Below are positions 13,483-20,579 of a DNA stretch of 29,848 nucleotides, one piece after another. Numbering within the stretch: the first letter of the stretch is position 1; each line of letters begins with the position of its first letter. The translations under genes and the position numbers were made by a program. The notes beneath the pieces are model-generated. The model was given only the letters and a program-made list of their open reading frames with translations, made no database searches and was not told where the DNA came from. This DNA is from a virus, in IMG/VR virus record IMGVR_UViG_3300030450_001306, positions 1 to 29,848 of that record; one strand, given 5' to 3'.

Positions 13483-14030
13483 TAACTAAATTATTATTGG
13501 TCGGTGCTTTGGGAGTGGCAGGAGCGTGTCTCCCAGTCACTTCCATTAGCCGAGTTCAAGTGCCTGTCATTACAGTACCTACCTCGACAACGATAGCGTG
13601 GGAGGAAACTGACTACGCTAAACACGTTGCCTCTCAACCTATAGAGGAGTGTCCTATATACGGTTCGTGTGACATACCGGAACATGAGTACATCGCTCAT
13701 CTTCCTTCGTTGCGTGAACTGGTGGAGCATTACTTTGAACCTGAAGATGTGCCTTTGATGTTACGCATCGCTTTCTGCGAGTCGTCTGCTAAACCGGATG
13801 ATAAGTGGTCAGAGGCTATTAATCCTAAGAGCGGAGCCACGGGATGGTTCCAGCACCTGCCGAAATGGTGGGAAGAGAGAAGTTACAAAGCAGGGTTCAG
13901 CGGTTGGTTGGCTGTTGAACCACGAGCCAATGTTGGTGTCGCTGCTTGGCTGTACTACAAACAACCACATCCAAAGTGGGGAAACGCCTCGCATTGGTAT
14001 CCGAGTAGATCATGTTGGGAGGAGAAATAA
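13479..14030 (+). CDS. Lipoprotein-like lytic transglycosylase
   Basis: This 183-residue protein begins with a signal peptide (MITKLLLVGALGVAGAC). The sequence GVAGAC places C17 at a lipobox, so membrane lipidation is likely. Residues about 90-183 resemble a lysozyme/SLT-fold domain: LRIAFCESSAKPDDKW has the likely catalytic E101, and GATGWFQHLP at 119-128 matches the GxxGxxQ block. It would cleave peptidoglycan from the outer face of the host membrane. ATG 13479 overlaps the previous stop; an ATG three codons upstream gives a poorer signal peptide. Its place in the early block, far from the amidase and holin, argues against the main endolysin role. It might remodel the wall or block later infections. 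Confidence 0.75.
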   Translation: MITKLLLVGALGVAGACLPVTSISRVQVPVITVPTSTTIAWEETDYAKHVASQPIEECPIYGSCDIPEHEYIAHLPSLRELVEHYFEPEDVPLMLRIAFCESSAKPDDKWSEAINPKSGATGWFQHLPKWWEERSYKAGFSGWLAVEPRANVGVAAWLYYKQPHPKWGNASHWYPSRSCWEEK

Positions 14031-14164
14031 TGGGAATATCACCAAGCGGTTGGATTGAAGCATTAACAAGAGAAGAATACATGCGGAGACGAGAAGCCGA
14101 CGAAGAACAAGAAAAACAAAAAGAAAGAGAGCGTAATGGCAAAAATATTAAAGAACTTTCCTGA
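14030..14164 (+). CDS. Small highly charged protein
   Basis: This 44-residue ORF starts MGISPSGWIEALTREEYMRR and continues with a Glu/Lys/Arg-rich helix. It overlaps the previous gene as TAATG and the next by 29 bases. The strict linkage and typical phage-like start make it credible though short. Confidence 0.55.
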   Translation: MGISPSGWIEALTREEYMRRREADEEQEKQKERERNGKNIKELS

Positions 14165-14369
14165 AAACAGGAAAACAGAAATGTACCCGTGGGCTGAATG
14201 GTTCGACGGTGTACCAAGACTCCTTGAAGAAGGAGTCGATTTCCGAGTACCCTACAATTCGTTCAGGGCGTCCGCTCATCAAGCGGCTAAAAGACACGGA
14301 CTGAAAGTGAGGGTTGCTAAACTAGACAATGGTATGGCATTACAAGCGTACAAGGAAACTACTATATAG
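14136..14369 (+). CDS. Hypothetical, possibly nucleic-acid-binding protein
   Basis: This 77-residue protein is basic and contains YPWAEWFDGVPRLLEEGVDF, followed by SFRASAHQAAKRHGLKVRVA and a short strand. Proteins with this YPW...F...AAKRHGLKV pattern are common in actinophages and are of unknown role. The basic helix suggests DNA binding. AAAGAGAG precedes the ATG. Confidence 0.6.
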   Translation: MAKILKNFPENRKTEMYPWAEWFDGVPRLLEEGVDFRVPYNSFRASAHQAAKRHGLKVRVAKLDNGMALQAYKETTI

Positions 14370-14373
14370 ACAG

Positions 14374-14419
14374 GTGAGGGTAGAGATGGGTATCCCTCTC
14401 TTCCCGTCTCCGCCCTCAC
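14374..14419 (+). other. Structured intergenic RNA segment
   Basis: GTGAGGG at 14374-14380 is complementary to CCCTCAC at 14413-14419, and inside lies a second hairpin, GAGA-T-GGG-TAT-CCC-TCTC. The gap between genes is 69 bases. No T-tract follows, so a translational or processing element is more likely than a terminator. Confidence 0.45.
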
Positions 14420-14438
14420 TCTTACCGAGAGGAAATAC

Positions 14439-14702
14439 ATGAGCAAAATGAGCGATGTAGATATCAAATTCAAAGAAATAGAAACAGAGATAGAGACACT
14501 TCAACACGTATGTCACGCTCTTTATGAAACAATCATTCAGTTAGTGACAGCAATAGGTGACAGCGCACACGACAGATCATTCACCGATGAACGTTTAATG
14601 CACGTTATGGGCGCTATGCACGAAGGGTTAGTCCCCCACGATCAAAACGAAACTGCTGAAGAAGATAATGTGGTTCCGTTGTTCAACGGAGAGGAAGAGT
14701 AA
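14439..14702 (+). CDS. Hypothetical acidic protein
   Basis: This 87-residue protein has a helical N-terminal part (IKFKEIETEIETLQHVCHAL) that is likely coiled coil and an acidic tail ending FNGEEE. The ribosome site GAGAGGAA precedes ATG 14439; a second in-frame ATG is four codons later. It closes the first early block, just before the CATGGC element. Confidence 0.65.
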   Translation: MSKMSDVDIKFKEIETEIETLQHVCHALYETIIQLVTAIGDSAHDRSFTDERLMHVMGAMHEGLVPHDQNETAEEDNVVPLFNGEEE

Positions 14703-14703
14703 C

Positions 14704-14777
14704 TTTGTCCGCCACCATGACATGGCATGGCATGTGGAACCCTGACGGGTTCATTATACATGGCATGCCATGGCATG
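14704..14777 (+). repeat. TGTCCGCCAC + CATGGC repeat element, copy 2
   Basis: TTTGTCCGCCACCATGACATGG opens the element and is followed by another CATGG unit (14704-14734), a perfect six-base hairpin GAACCC-TGAC-GGGTTC (14737-14752), and CATGGCATGCCATGGCATG (14759-14777), itself nearly palindromic. The same start and CATGG repeats are at 6961-7012 on the minus strand, upstream of the packaging operon. Here they precede the replication operon in the same orientation. It probably binds a phage regulator. Confidence 0.6.
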
Positions 14778-14800
14778 AGTGGATAGTGCAAATAATGTGA

Positions 14801-14806
14801 TATGGT
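14801..14806 (+). promoter_or_regulatory. Extended -10 box for leaderless nuclease gene
   Basis: TGATATGGT matches an extended -10 (TGn-TAnnnT). Transcription starting about seven bases later would begin at or beside ATG 14814. No ribosome site lies before that ATG, and a leaderless mRNA, common in Actinobacteria, would explain this. Confidence 0.45.
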
Positions 14807-14813
14807 AAATACT

Positions 14814-15638
14814 ATGACCGAAGCGACTGAAAAAGATAACAGAATAATTTTAAGACAATCATGGCTAGGGCAACTAGCGATGTGTCCAGAGAGAGCCAGA
14901 CAAGACATGCTAGGCATCTCTGAATCAACCGAATCATCCAACACGGCAATAGGAACTTCCGTTCACTACGGGATAGAACAATGTCTCATAGAGAAAATGG
15001 AAACAGGAACTCCTCTGCCTAAATCTGAAACCATCTCAGCCTCATTGGAGGAATGGGCTAGGAAAGAATCAGAGGTAGTTAGATGGAACCACAAGACAGA
15101 CGAGTGTATAAAAATAATTGAACTAAACACATCGGTATGGTGGGATGAAGTGCTGCCTGATGTGGAACCGATAGCAGTAGAGCAACCTTTTGAATTGCCG
15201 CTCGTGGTTGATCACGAACCTGAAATATGGTTGCAAGGAACAATCGATTGTGTTCAATCATTTCCTCGCCCAATATTGGATTGGAAAAATCCGGGGCGTA
15301 AACCATCTGATGAATGGCAGTTGAAACGATGGTCGGTGCAAGCAGCAGCGTACACTTGGGCTGTTTTGCAAATGACGGACAACACCCTCACAGAACCTTT
15401 AGATTTCGAGTTCGTACACCTAGTAAAAGGGAAGGTGCATAGAACTTTAGTTAACGTAACGCCGGCGGAGCATGCGAGTCTAGTCGCTTTGGCTCGCTCC
15501 GCCGGCACACTTATAGCCGCTGACCTGCCTGTCTGGACATTGAATATGAACGGATGGCATTGCGCTCCCAAATGGTGTGGCGCTTGGAAAACATGCAGAG
15601 GCATGTTGGCGGGAACAGACCCATGGAACCAACTATAG
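14814..15638 (+). CDS. RecB/Cas4-like PD-(D/E)XK nuclease
   Basis: This 274-residue protein has the RecB-nuclease core: H51 in GTSVHYGIE, GTIDCV with D145, then ILDWKNPG with D156 and K158, and Q176 in RWSVQAAAYTWAV. Four cysteines (C24 and the C-terminal HCAPKWCGAWKTC) match the pattern of a Cas4/AddB-type Fe-S cluster. These enzymes resect DNA ends in recombination. No Cas genes or CRISPR arrays are nearby. It starts the second early block. The first in-frame ATG at 14802 overlaps a candidate -10 box, so I prefer ATG 14814. A GC-rich inverted repeat lies inside the gene at 15461-15506. Confidence 0.85.
   Translation: MTEATEKDNRIILRQSWLGQLAMCPERARQDMLGISESTESSNTAIGTSVHYGIEQCLIEKMETGTPLPKSETISASLEEWARKESEVVRWNHKTDECIKIIELNTSVWWDEVLPDVEPIAVEQPFELPLVVDHEPEIWLQGTIDCVQSFPRPILDWKNPGRKPSDEWQLKRWSVQAAAYTWAVLQMTDNTLTEPLDFEFVHLVKGKVHRTLVNVTPAEHASLVALARSAGTLIAADLPVWTLNMNGWHCAPKWCGAWKTCRGMLAGTDPWNQL
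15461..15506 (+). repeat. 11-base inverted repeat inside the nuclease gene
   Basis: GCCGGCGGAGC at 15461-15471 is perfectly complementary to GCTCCGCCGGC at 15496-15506, with 24 bases between; an added GAG/CTC pair extends it after a four-base bulge. It is much more GC-rich than the surroundings and encodes VTPAEHAS...RSAGT. It would fold strongly in mRNA. Confidence 0.7.
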
Positions 15639-15654
15639 AAAAGAGGTAGACCCA

Positions 15655-16227
15655 ATGGGAGAAACAAATAACACCTTCACGGTGTTTCGTAGACAGGTCG
15701 TGCAGACCGGCAAATTTGAACCAGCGGAAGCGTCGTGTTCAGTCACCATCACTCTTACAGGTGATGAGGATCAAGAGGCAGTAGCCAACTTAATAGCCGA
15801 GTGGGGTACGACACTAGAGATAGCCAACTATGAAGCGTTGGGTGTCGGATATGAAATGACGGAATCAGGCGTACGGAGGTTGGAAAAAAGCGTTTCCCAA
15901 TCTGATGCGAATGATACCGTGGCAGCACCAGCCGCCGGGAATAAAGCCCCAGCCGCTCCCGCTATCGGAGGCAGTGGACTGGACGCAATCTGGCGTGATC
16001 TGATGGATAATAAAGCCCAATGGTGGGACCCCAACTGGGAAAAGAAATTAGATCCTGATGCTAACTTCAACAAGAACGGTCCTGACTATAAACGTCGGGC
16101 TGATGGTAAGGGAATTTGGCTTACCAAAAAGGATGGCTCCTCACTAATCCCAGATTGGTTTGTGTGTCCATTCACTGGTAAAAATGCAAATGAACTTGCT
16201 GAAATAGGCACGAGTATTCGAGCCTAA
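15655..16227 (+). CDS. Hypothetical recombination/replication-associated protein
   Basis: This 190-residue protein has an N-terminal beta-rich domain (TFTVFRRQVVQTGKFEPAEAS), an Ala/Pro-rich linker near 95-110 and a C-terminal Trp-rich segment (AQWWDPNWEKKLDPDANF) with PDYKRRADGKGIWL. Such two-part proteins with a PDF/YKR block occur beside phage nucleases and replication genes, where ssDNA binding or recombination is often suspected. I infer the same here only from context. I chose ATG 15655 after GAGGTAG, not the upstream ATG at 15577 that lies within the nuclease gene. Confidence 0.65.
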   Translation: MGETNNTFTVFRRQVVQTGKFEPAEASCSVTITLTGDEDQEAVANLIAEWGTTLEIANYEALGVGYEMTESGVRRLEKSVSQSDANDTVAAPAAGNKAPAAPAIGGSGLDAIWRDLMDNKAQWWDPNWEKKLDPDANFNKNGPDYKRRADGKGIWLTKKDGSSLIPDWFVCPFTGKNANELAEIGTSIRA

Positions 16228-16241
16228 TAGGAGTAAGAAAC

Positions 16242-17204
16242 GTGGATGCTCTTACACCTGAAGAGGTGGCTCATCGTCTTTCCGTTGCCACGGACGGAGA
16301 GACGGTGGACCCCTCTGACATAAACAAACCTAAGACGTGGGCTTTAACCAACCAAGTAGTAGACAACCTTGTAGGTTTTATACGCAACCCTTCCGAACGC
16401 TGGTATCTCGGATTCCCCGAAATAGATTTAGCGTCAAGAGGAATAGGTAAAGGTGAAGTCTTAATGGTAGTGGGTAGATCCCACACCGGCAAATCACAAA
16501 TGCTGCTAAACAGTATTGTGGTTAACCTGATCAACGACCCTGCGACACACGTTGTTATCTTCTCAATGGATGAACCTAGAGAACTGGTAGCGATGAAACT
16601 GTTCTGCTTGTTGAAAGGTCGTTCCTCCACGGATGTGGAAGAAGCAATAAAAGCAAATGACCAAAGAACAATACAAGAACTCGCCGAAGCGTCAGAGAAG
16701 GAACTGTCACGAGTAGCGATCATAGATGAATCATTACCACTATCCCGTATGGAAGAAGTGATGGAAGAGATCAGAGAATGGTTCGGAACCAACCCGTCGT
16801 TCGTGATGCTCGATTACCTAGAACTACTACCCGGAGGTGACTCAGATGCGACAGGAGTTACAACCAAAGCGCAAGCAGTTAAACGCTGGGCTAAAACCCA
16901 ACGAGTACCAGTCGGGCTTGTTCATCAAGCAGGCAGAGGCTCAGGAGACAAAGGTAAAGCCGCAGGACTGTATGCAGGCAGGTACGGAGGTGAGCAAGAA
17001 GCAATATTTGTCATCGAAGTTTACCGACAACGAGACAGATATGACCTGTCACCGTGGGAAAAGAAATACCATACCGATTCAATCAACCTCAACCTGTGCA
17101 AGAACAAACGCACAGCACGACTAATAGATCAAACATATTACTTAGACCCATCCAGCGGTCACATCCACCCATACTGGGAGGAGTTGATACCCGATGCAGA
17201 CTGA
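16242..17204 (+). CDS. DnaB/RecA-like replicative helicase ATPase
   Basis: This 320-residue protein has a RecA-type ATPase core. Walker A is GRSHTGKS at residues 78-85 after IGKGEVLMVV, and Walker B is SFVMLDYLELL with D191. The preceding VVIFSMDEP segment and the DYLELL strand match DnaB-family helicases. It is shorter than DnaB and lacks the full N-terminal primase-interaction domain, as in many phage helicases. It starts with GTG at 16242, supported by AGGAG nine bases upstream; the nearby ATG is out of frame. It overlaps a small gene and then the primase, and together they would form the replication engine. Confidence 0.85.
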   Translation: MDALTPEEVAHRLSVATDGETVDPSDINKPKTWALTNQVVDNLVGFIRNPSERWYLGFPEIDLASRGIGKGEVLMVVGRSHTGKSQMLLNSIVVNLINDPATHVVIFSMDEPRELVAMKLFCLLKGRSSTDVEEAIKANDQRTIQELAEASEKELSRVAIIDESLPLSRMEEVMEEIREWFGTNPSFVMLDYLELLPGGDSDATGVTTKAQAVKRWAKTQRVPVGLVHQAGRGSGDKGKAAGLYAGRYGGEQEAIFVIEVYRQRDRYDLSPWEKKYHTDSINLNLCKNKRTARLIDQTYYLDPSSGHIHPYWEELIPDAD

Positions 17205-17370
17205 AGACTTCCAAATCACACGTAAACCCATAGCATTAGGCGCAGGTGTATGGATACAAAGATGGGTGGTGGAAAAAGAAGGCAGAATACTTGAACTGTC
17301 CGACACTAAAGAAGAAGCGGAGATTTTCGTAGCCACCAAAGTAGATAACTGGAGATCACGAGATGAGTAA
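17194..17370 (+). CDS. Small protein between helicase and primase
   Basis: This 58-residue ORF starts MQTEDFQITRKPIALGAGVW and ends with IFVATKVDNWRSRDE. It overlaps the helicase by 11 bases and the primase by 8. GGAGGAG lies 12-18 bases upstream of its ATG. It has the alternating pattern of a small beta-sheet. No family recognised; a primase-helicase accessory is possible from context. Confidence 0.65.
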   Translation: MQTEDFQITRKPIALGAGVWIQRWVVEKEGRILELSDTKEEAEIFVATKVDNWRSRDE

Positions 17371-18376
17371 GTATGACAAAGAAACCATCAAAGGATTCGC
17401 TGACCTTTTCAGAGGAGGCAAAGTAGCAATCGACACAGGAGACTTCAGACCGTGGACAAACCACGACGGAACATTCGTCGCAGCGCAAGGGGAAGAGTAC
17501 GAAACTAAGATAAAAGACCACCTGCAAGCAGAACCAGCCATAGGTGTATACCCGCTGTTCGCAGAAGACGACGGACTGAAAGTCTACTGGGGGTGCGTTG
17601 ACTTAGACGAAGGTATAGAAGAATCCTACAGTCACGCCAAGAACATCAACCAAGTGTTAACACAACTAGACATCAAATGCTGGGTGGAAAGGTCAAGATC
17701 AAAAGGTTTCCACGTGTGGGTGTTCTTCACTGAACCAATGCTCGCACGAGATGTACGCACAGGACTGTTAGGAGTATGTCAAATAGTTGACGCACCCACA
17801 AAAGAAATAAACCCCAAACAAGTAGAACTCTCACAACGAGGATGGGGAAATGGTGTCCGCCTACCCTATGCGGCTACCCGTCAAAGAGGTGGCTACAACG
17901 AAATGACAGACCCCGAATGGTCTATGTCTATAATATCAGTAGCGACTTTCGTAAAAGATGCTATACCAACCCGTGTGACACCCGAAGCGTGGGATCCTGT
18001 CAGAGCCATATACAAGCCTCCTGAGCGTATCTCAGTGCCTTCACCGACAGTATCCTCGTCTAAACCCTTACATGGACTCTCAAAGGCTATCAGAACAAAT
18101 GGTCCTAAAGGTAGTACGAAGAATGACAGATCAAGAACCCTCGTAGCATTAGCCTGCTCCATGTTTAGAGACGGGTATGACAAACCTACCATCTATTATG
18201 AACTAAAGTCTGCTGACAAGGATTGGGGCGGGAAATATGCCAACCGTAAAGACGGAGAAGAAATTCTGTGGAAAATAGTAAATGACTACGAAAAAGTCGC
18301 GTGGAAAAACCACGAAGATTACAAGCGTCGTTATCGAGAGAAGACCGAAGGTCAAAGCGAGACCGAGACACACTAA
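17363..18376 (+). CDS. Archaeo-eukaryotic-type primase
   Basis: This 337-residue protein has the signature of the archaeo-eukaryotic primase superfamily. CVDLDEG carries the metal-binding D80 and D82, SKGFHVW at 113-119 carries H117, and GNGVRLPYA at 162-170 is the usual downstream block. The C-terminal ~90 residues (RTLVALACSMFRDGYDKP and beyond) resemble the helical PriCT-type region that couples to helicases. It makes primers or fills gaps in replication next to the DnaB-like helicase. Some such primases also polymerise DNA, and no separate DNA polymerase is in the window. The final 95 bases also encode the start of the RusA gene in another frame. Confidence 0.85.
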   Translation: MSKYDKETIKGFADLFRGGKVAIDTGDFRPWTNHDGTFVAAQGEEYETKIKDHLQAEPAIGVYPLFAEDDGLKVYWGCVDLDEGIEESYSHAKNINQVLTQLDIKCWVERSRSKGFHVWVFFTEPMLARDVRTGLLGVCQIVDAPTKEINPKQVELSQRGWGNGVRLPYAATRQRGGYNEMTDPEWSMSIISVATFVKDAIPTRVTPEAWDPVRAIYKPPERISVPSPTVSSSKPLHGLSKAIRTNGPKGSTKNDRSRTLVALACSMFRDGYDKPTIYYELKSADKDWGGKYANRKDGEEILWKIVNDYEKVAWKNHEDYKRRYREKTEGQSETETH

Positions 18377-18674
18377 AAGTGGACATGTATTTACACCAAA
18401 GACCACACTTGACGAAGAAGATTTCATAGCACAAGTATGGGAAAAAGAAGTAGGCAAAACATTAACAGGACCATTAGAAATAGTGCTGGTGTACAGCCCT
18501 ACACAAACAATACTGCATGTGATGGAATCACCACATGGAGCGAAAACCTTAACAGGAGATCTGGACAATTACATCAAGTTAACGTGCGATGCGTTAAACG
18601 GGGTGGCGTGGGAAGATGACAGACAAATCGTACGAATCAACGCAGTCAAGGTCGACAAACTTGATAGTGATTAA
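18282..18674 (+). CDS. rusA: RusA-like Holliday junction resolvase
   Basis: This 130-residue protein fits the RusA family. GDLDNYIKLTCDALNGVAWEDD spans residues 92-113 and gives the family acids D93, D95, D103 and D112/D113 plus K99. The family N-terminal RPKVKARPR block is at 21-29. It resolves branched DNA before packaging. The gene overlaps the primase by 95 bases in another frame, and the RPKVKARPR block lies inside the overlap. A later start would lose it, so dual coding is real. The start ATG at 18282 has only a weak ribosome site. It overlaps the next gene by 59 bases. Confidence 0.88.
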   Translation: MTTKKSRGKTTKITSVVIERRPKVKARPRHTKSGHVFTPKTTLDEEDFIAQVWEKEVGKTLTGPLEIVLVYSPTQTILHVMESPHGAKTLTGDLDNYIKLTCDALNGVAWEDDRQIVRINAVKVDKLDSD

Positions 18675-19179
18675 ACTCGAACCTTGGGAATATGAATGGG
18701 CATCACACGTAGGATGCAGACGGTTCATAGAAAACTGGGAGAAACAAGACGCATCCCATTACAAACGTGAATACATGGAAGACGACAGAACAGCACAAGT
18801 CGCAGCCGCAATCGGAGAATTAGCAGTAGCCAAAGTAACCAACCAATACTGGGGAGGTCACGTCTGGCCGGGAAACCGACACGTAGAAAACCGCAACCGT
18901 GCAGACGTAGGTAACAACATAGAAGTCAGAAGAGTTAGGACATCAAACAACGCTGCTGTTAGACGCAGACAACTAGGAAAAGGATTAGATTTGTTTGTGG
19001 TTAGACCACAGCCTCCCGAATTTAGAGAAGTCGAGATGTTAGGATGGATTAACCACGACGAAGCATGGGAACTCGGAGGACCCTCAGGTTATGATGCAGA
19101 CAACACCCGTGTCATAGCCCCCGAATTTTTAAAGGCGGTAACAGAATATGGCAGGGAAACAAAAGGAGTTCCCGACTGA
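18616..19179 (+). CDS. PD-(D/E)XK-like nuclease candidate
   Basis: This 187-residue protein has features of a restriction-endonuclease fold: a helix with E68 in AIGELAVAKV, then D97 in RADVGNNIEVRRV with E103 and a basic residue R105 in the place of the usual lysine. The final third (LDLFVVRPQPPEFREVEMLG) would be strands. Proteins like this in phage replication blocks are often called resolvase-like or hypothetical. The assignment rests on motif order only. It overlaps RusA by 59 bases; a GTG at 18667 would give a start almost clear of RusA but lose conserved-looking N-terminal residues. Confidence 0.55.
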   Translation: MTDKSYESTQSRSTNLIVIKLEPWEYEWASHVGCRRFIENWEKQDASHYKREYMEDDRTAQVAAAIGELAVAKVTNQYWGGHVWPGNRHVENRNRADVGNNIEVRRVRTSNNAAVRRRQLGKGLDLFVVRPQPPEFREVEMLGWINHDEAWELGGPSGYDADNTRVIAPEFLKAVTEYGRETKGVPD

Positions 19180-19594
19180 TCCAACTGACACGTGGCGAGA
19201 AGGCAAGATACAGTTCGGAGCGAAAGACAGCCTCTTTCCACACAGAGCGTCAACAGAAATAGAAGCATTAATGGAAACACCCCCAGCAGGGGCAGAACCA
19301 TTAGCGTCACTTGAAAGAACGGCTCACATAAAAGAACTATTAGCAGACGCTATAGAAGAACTAAACCCATTAGAAAGATGGATAGCAGAAAGACTACTAA
19401 TAGAAGGGCTGTCGCTACGCAAAGCAGGAGCAGTCTTAGGCATACCTAAAACATCACTGGCACGTAGACGTGACAAAATAAGACGCAGACTTATGATCCG
19501 TCTCATGCAGGAACCTGAATTTAAAGAATGGTTAGAGGATCTAAACCAATCACTCCCAGTCTTTGACGAGACACTGCCGGATCAACCCCATTAA
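19148..19594 (+). CDS. Sigma-region-4-like regulator
   Basis: This 148-residue protein contains ELNPLERWIAERLLIEGLSL followed by RKAGAVLGIPKTSLARRRDK. This resembles the region 4 helix-turn-helix of sigma-70 factors, which binds -35 DNA. It lacks region 2, so it may be an anti-sigma-like or late-transcription activator, or a DNA-binding regulator, rather than a full sigma. It is the last plus-strand gene and converges with 19550-19864, overlapping by 45 bases. A late-gene switch role is my inference from position and fold. Confidence 0.65.
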   Translation: MAGKQKEFPTDPTDTWREGKIQFGAKDSLFPHRASTEIEALMETPPAGAEPLASLERTAHIKELLADAIEELNPLERWIAERLLIEGLSLRKAGAVLGIPKTSLARRRDKIRRRLMIRLMQEPEFKEWLEDLNQSLPVFDETLPDQPH

Positions 19595-19864
19595 AGAAGT
19601 AGCCCAAACAGCAAAAGCATACTGAGCCTCCTCAATTCCATCGACACCGGCATGAAAAGCAGAAAGCAAAGCCTCTGCTTCCGCCTCATCAAACACCAAT
19701 AATAAACCTAAGAGTTCTTCATCTGACCATTTAGCGTGTGTGCCATCAAGCACATCGAATAGATTAGAAGATGCCTCTAACTCTTGGTAAATCTCTTCTT
19801 GAATAGACGTACCCTGCTGCTCTAGGAACAATTCCCATTTAGCATCAAGGTCCGTATCATCCAT
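19550..19864 (-). CDS. Hypothetical acidic protein
   Basis: This 104-residue protein is acidic and helix-rich (EEIYQELEASSNLFDVLDGT), with no recognisable family. It starts as TAATG with the holin stop and is the last minus-strand gene of the lysis cluster. It ends inside the convergent plus-strand regulator gene by 45 bases. Confidence 0.7.
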   Translation of the reverse strand: MDDTDLDAKWELFLEQQGTSIQEEIYQELEASSNLFDVLDGTHAKWSDEELLGLLLVFDEAEAEALLSAFHAGVDGIEEAQYAFAVWATSLMGLIRQCLVKDWE

Positions 19865-20037
19865 TATTGTTTCGCTACCTTATCCTTTACAAAGGTTTTC
19901 ATAACTGACACAGCCGCTGCTAAACCTGCAACACCCGCACCCTTCGCTGACGAAAGGTCAGCAACAACAAAGACACCTAGAAATGATTGCGCGAAAGTCC
20001 ACGCTGCACGTTCTAGCATGTCAACTATGTTTTTCAA
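19864..20037 (-). CDS. Holin, r1t-like
   Basis: This 57-residue protein starts (from TTG) [20 protein letters not shown] and continues [20 protein letters not shown] then [17 protein letters not shown]. Two hydrophobic segments, about 11-27 and 33-46, and a basic C-terminal tail are typical of the Lactococcus r1t-type holins common in actinophages. It would open the membrane for endolysin. The TTG start is supported by a TTGA overlap with the upstream stop and by AGGA seven bases before. An internal ATG at 20019 would start at LERAAW and is a possible alternative or dual start. It is two to five genes from the amidase, which fits a lysis cassette. Confidence 0.82.
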   Translation of the reverse strand: MKNIVDMLERAAWTFAQSFLGVFVVADLSSAKGAGVAGLAAAVSVMKTFVKDKVAKQ

Positions 20038-20174
20038 TTTCTTTTCCTTTTGTTAGATTTCCTCGCATTATCATATGCGATAGCGGCAGCCTGATCACGT
20101 TTATAACCTTCCGTAATCAACTTACCTATATTACGACTAATGGTCGCCTGATCAGAACCCTTCTCTAAAGGCAT
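20034..20174 (-). CDS. Small basic protein of the lysis cluster
   Basis: This 46-residue protein starts [20 protein letters not shown] and ends with a very basic KSNKRKRN. Short phage proteins with an MPL..G.....S.NI...I pattern followed by [13 protein letters not shown] are widespread and of unknown function. It overlaps the holin start by four bases (TTGA), and AAGG is nine bases before its ATG. Confidence 0.75.
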   Translation of the reverse strand: MPLEKGSDQATISRNIGKLITEGYKRDQAAAIAYDNARKSNKRKRN

Positions 20175-20176
20175 AA

Positions 20177-20212
20177 TCAGTACCTTGGGCGTGGTCTTTT
20201 CTTACGCGCCAT
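20177..20212 (-). CDS. Candidate micro-gene, 11 basic residues
   Basis: [11 protein letters not shown] is encoded by a TAATG-linked start and a TGA two bases before the next ATG (TGATTATG). It could be a real basic peptide or merely a translated leader containing the ribosome site (AAGG) for the next gene. Low confidence because 12 codons cannot be tested by composition. Confidence 0.35.
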   Translation of the reverse strand: MARKKRPRPRY

Positions 20213-20373
20213 TAATCGTTCTCATCAAACTTAGCCCGCATACCGTTACCCATTCGTAACATAGCGTCACCAGTTAACGTACCAAGATTAGCAGTAGGAC
20301 GAGTAACAGTATCAACTAAAACTTTCCCCACAGCAGGCACCTTCATTGTTTCACCATCTAATTGATGTGGCAT
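20212..20373 (-). CDS. Small hypothetical protein
   Basis: This 53-residue ORF starts MPHQLDGETMKVPAVGKVLV and contains Thr/Gly-rich segments and methionines (DAMLRMGNGMRAK). It is linked by TAATG to the 11-codon ORF. It lies between a 62-residue hypothetical protein and the holin block. No family recognised. Confidence 0.65.
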   Translation of the reverse strand: MPHQLDGETMKVPAVGKVLVDTVTRPTANLGTLTGDAMLRMGNGMRAKFDEND

Positions 20374-20379
20374 ATCAAC

Positions 20380-20568
20380 CTACTTTCCGAAAGGGCGACC
20401 ATTCTGATTGGCGTTGCCCAAATTAGTTCCCCGCAGATACGCTGCGGCTTTCTTAGCCTTCTGACTCATATCCCACATGTTAAACGAGGACGTAGAGTTG
20501 TAAGGCTGATCATCCTGCGACCCAAATGTTTCTTGGAACGAAGGACCATATCCTTTACCTTTTGGCAT
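20380..20568 (-). CDS. Small hypothetical protein
   Basis: This 62-residue protein is rich in Gly, Asn, Gln, Ser and Lys (MPKGKGYGPSFQETFGSQDD and later NLGNANQNGRPFGK), so is largely disordered. AAGGA lies before the ATG. It follows the amidase by 11 bases. Confidence 0.65.
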   Translation of the reverse strand: MPKGKGYGPSFQETFGSQDDQPYNSTSSFNMWDMSQKAKKAAAYLRGTNLGNANQNGRPFGK

Positions 20569-20579
20569 AATATTTTTCC

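Noticed and set aside
14814-15638. CRISPR-associated Cas4
   Set aside because: No Cas1, Cas2 or CRISPR array is present; phage RecB-like nucleases share the same motifs.
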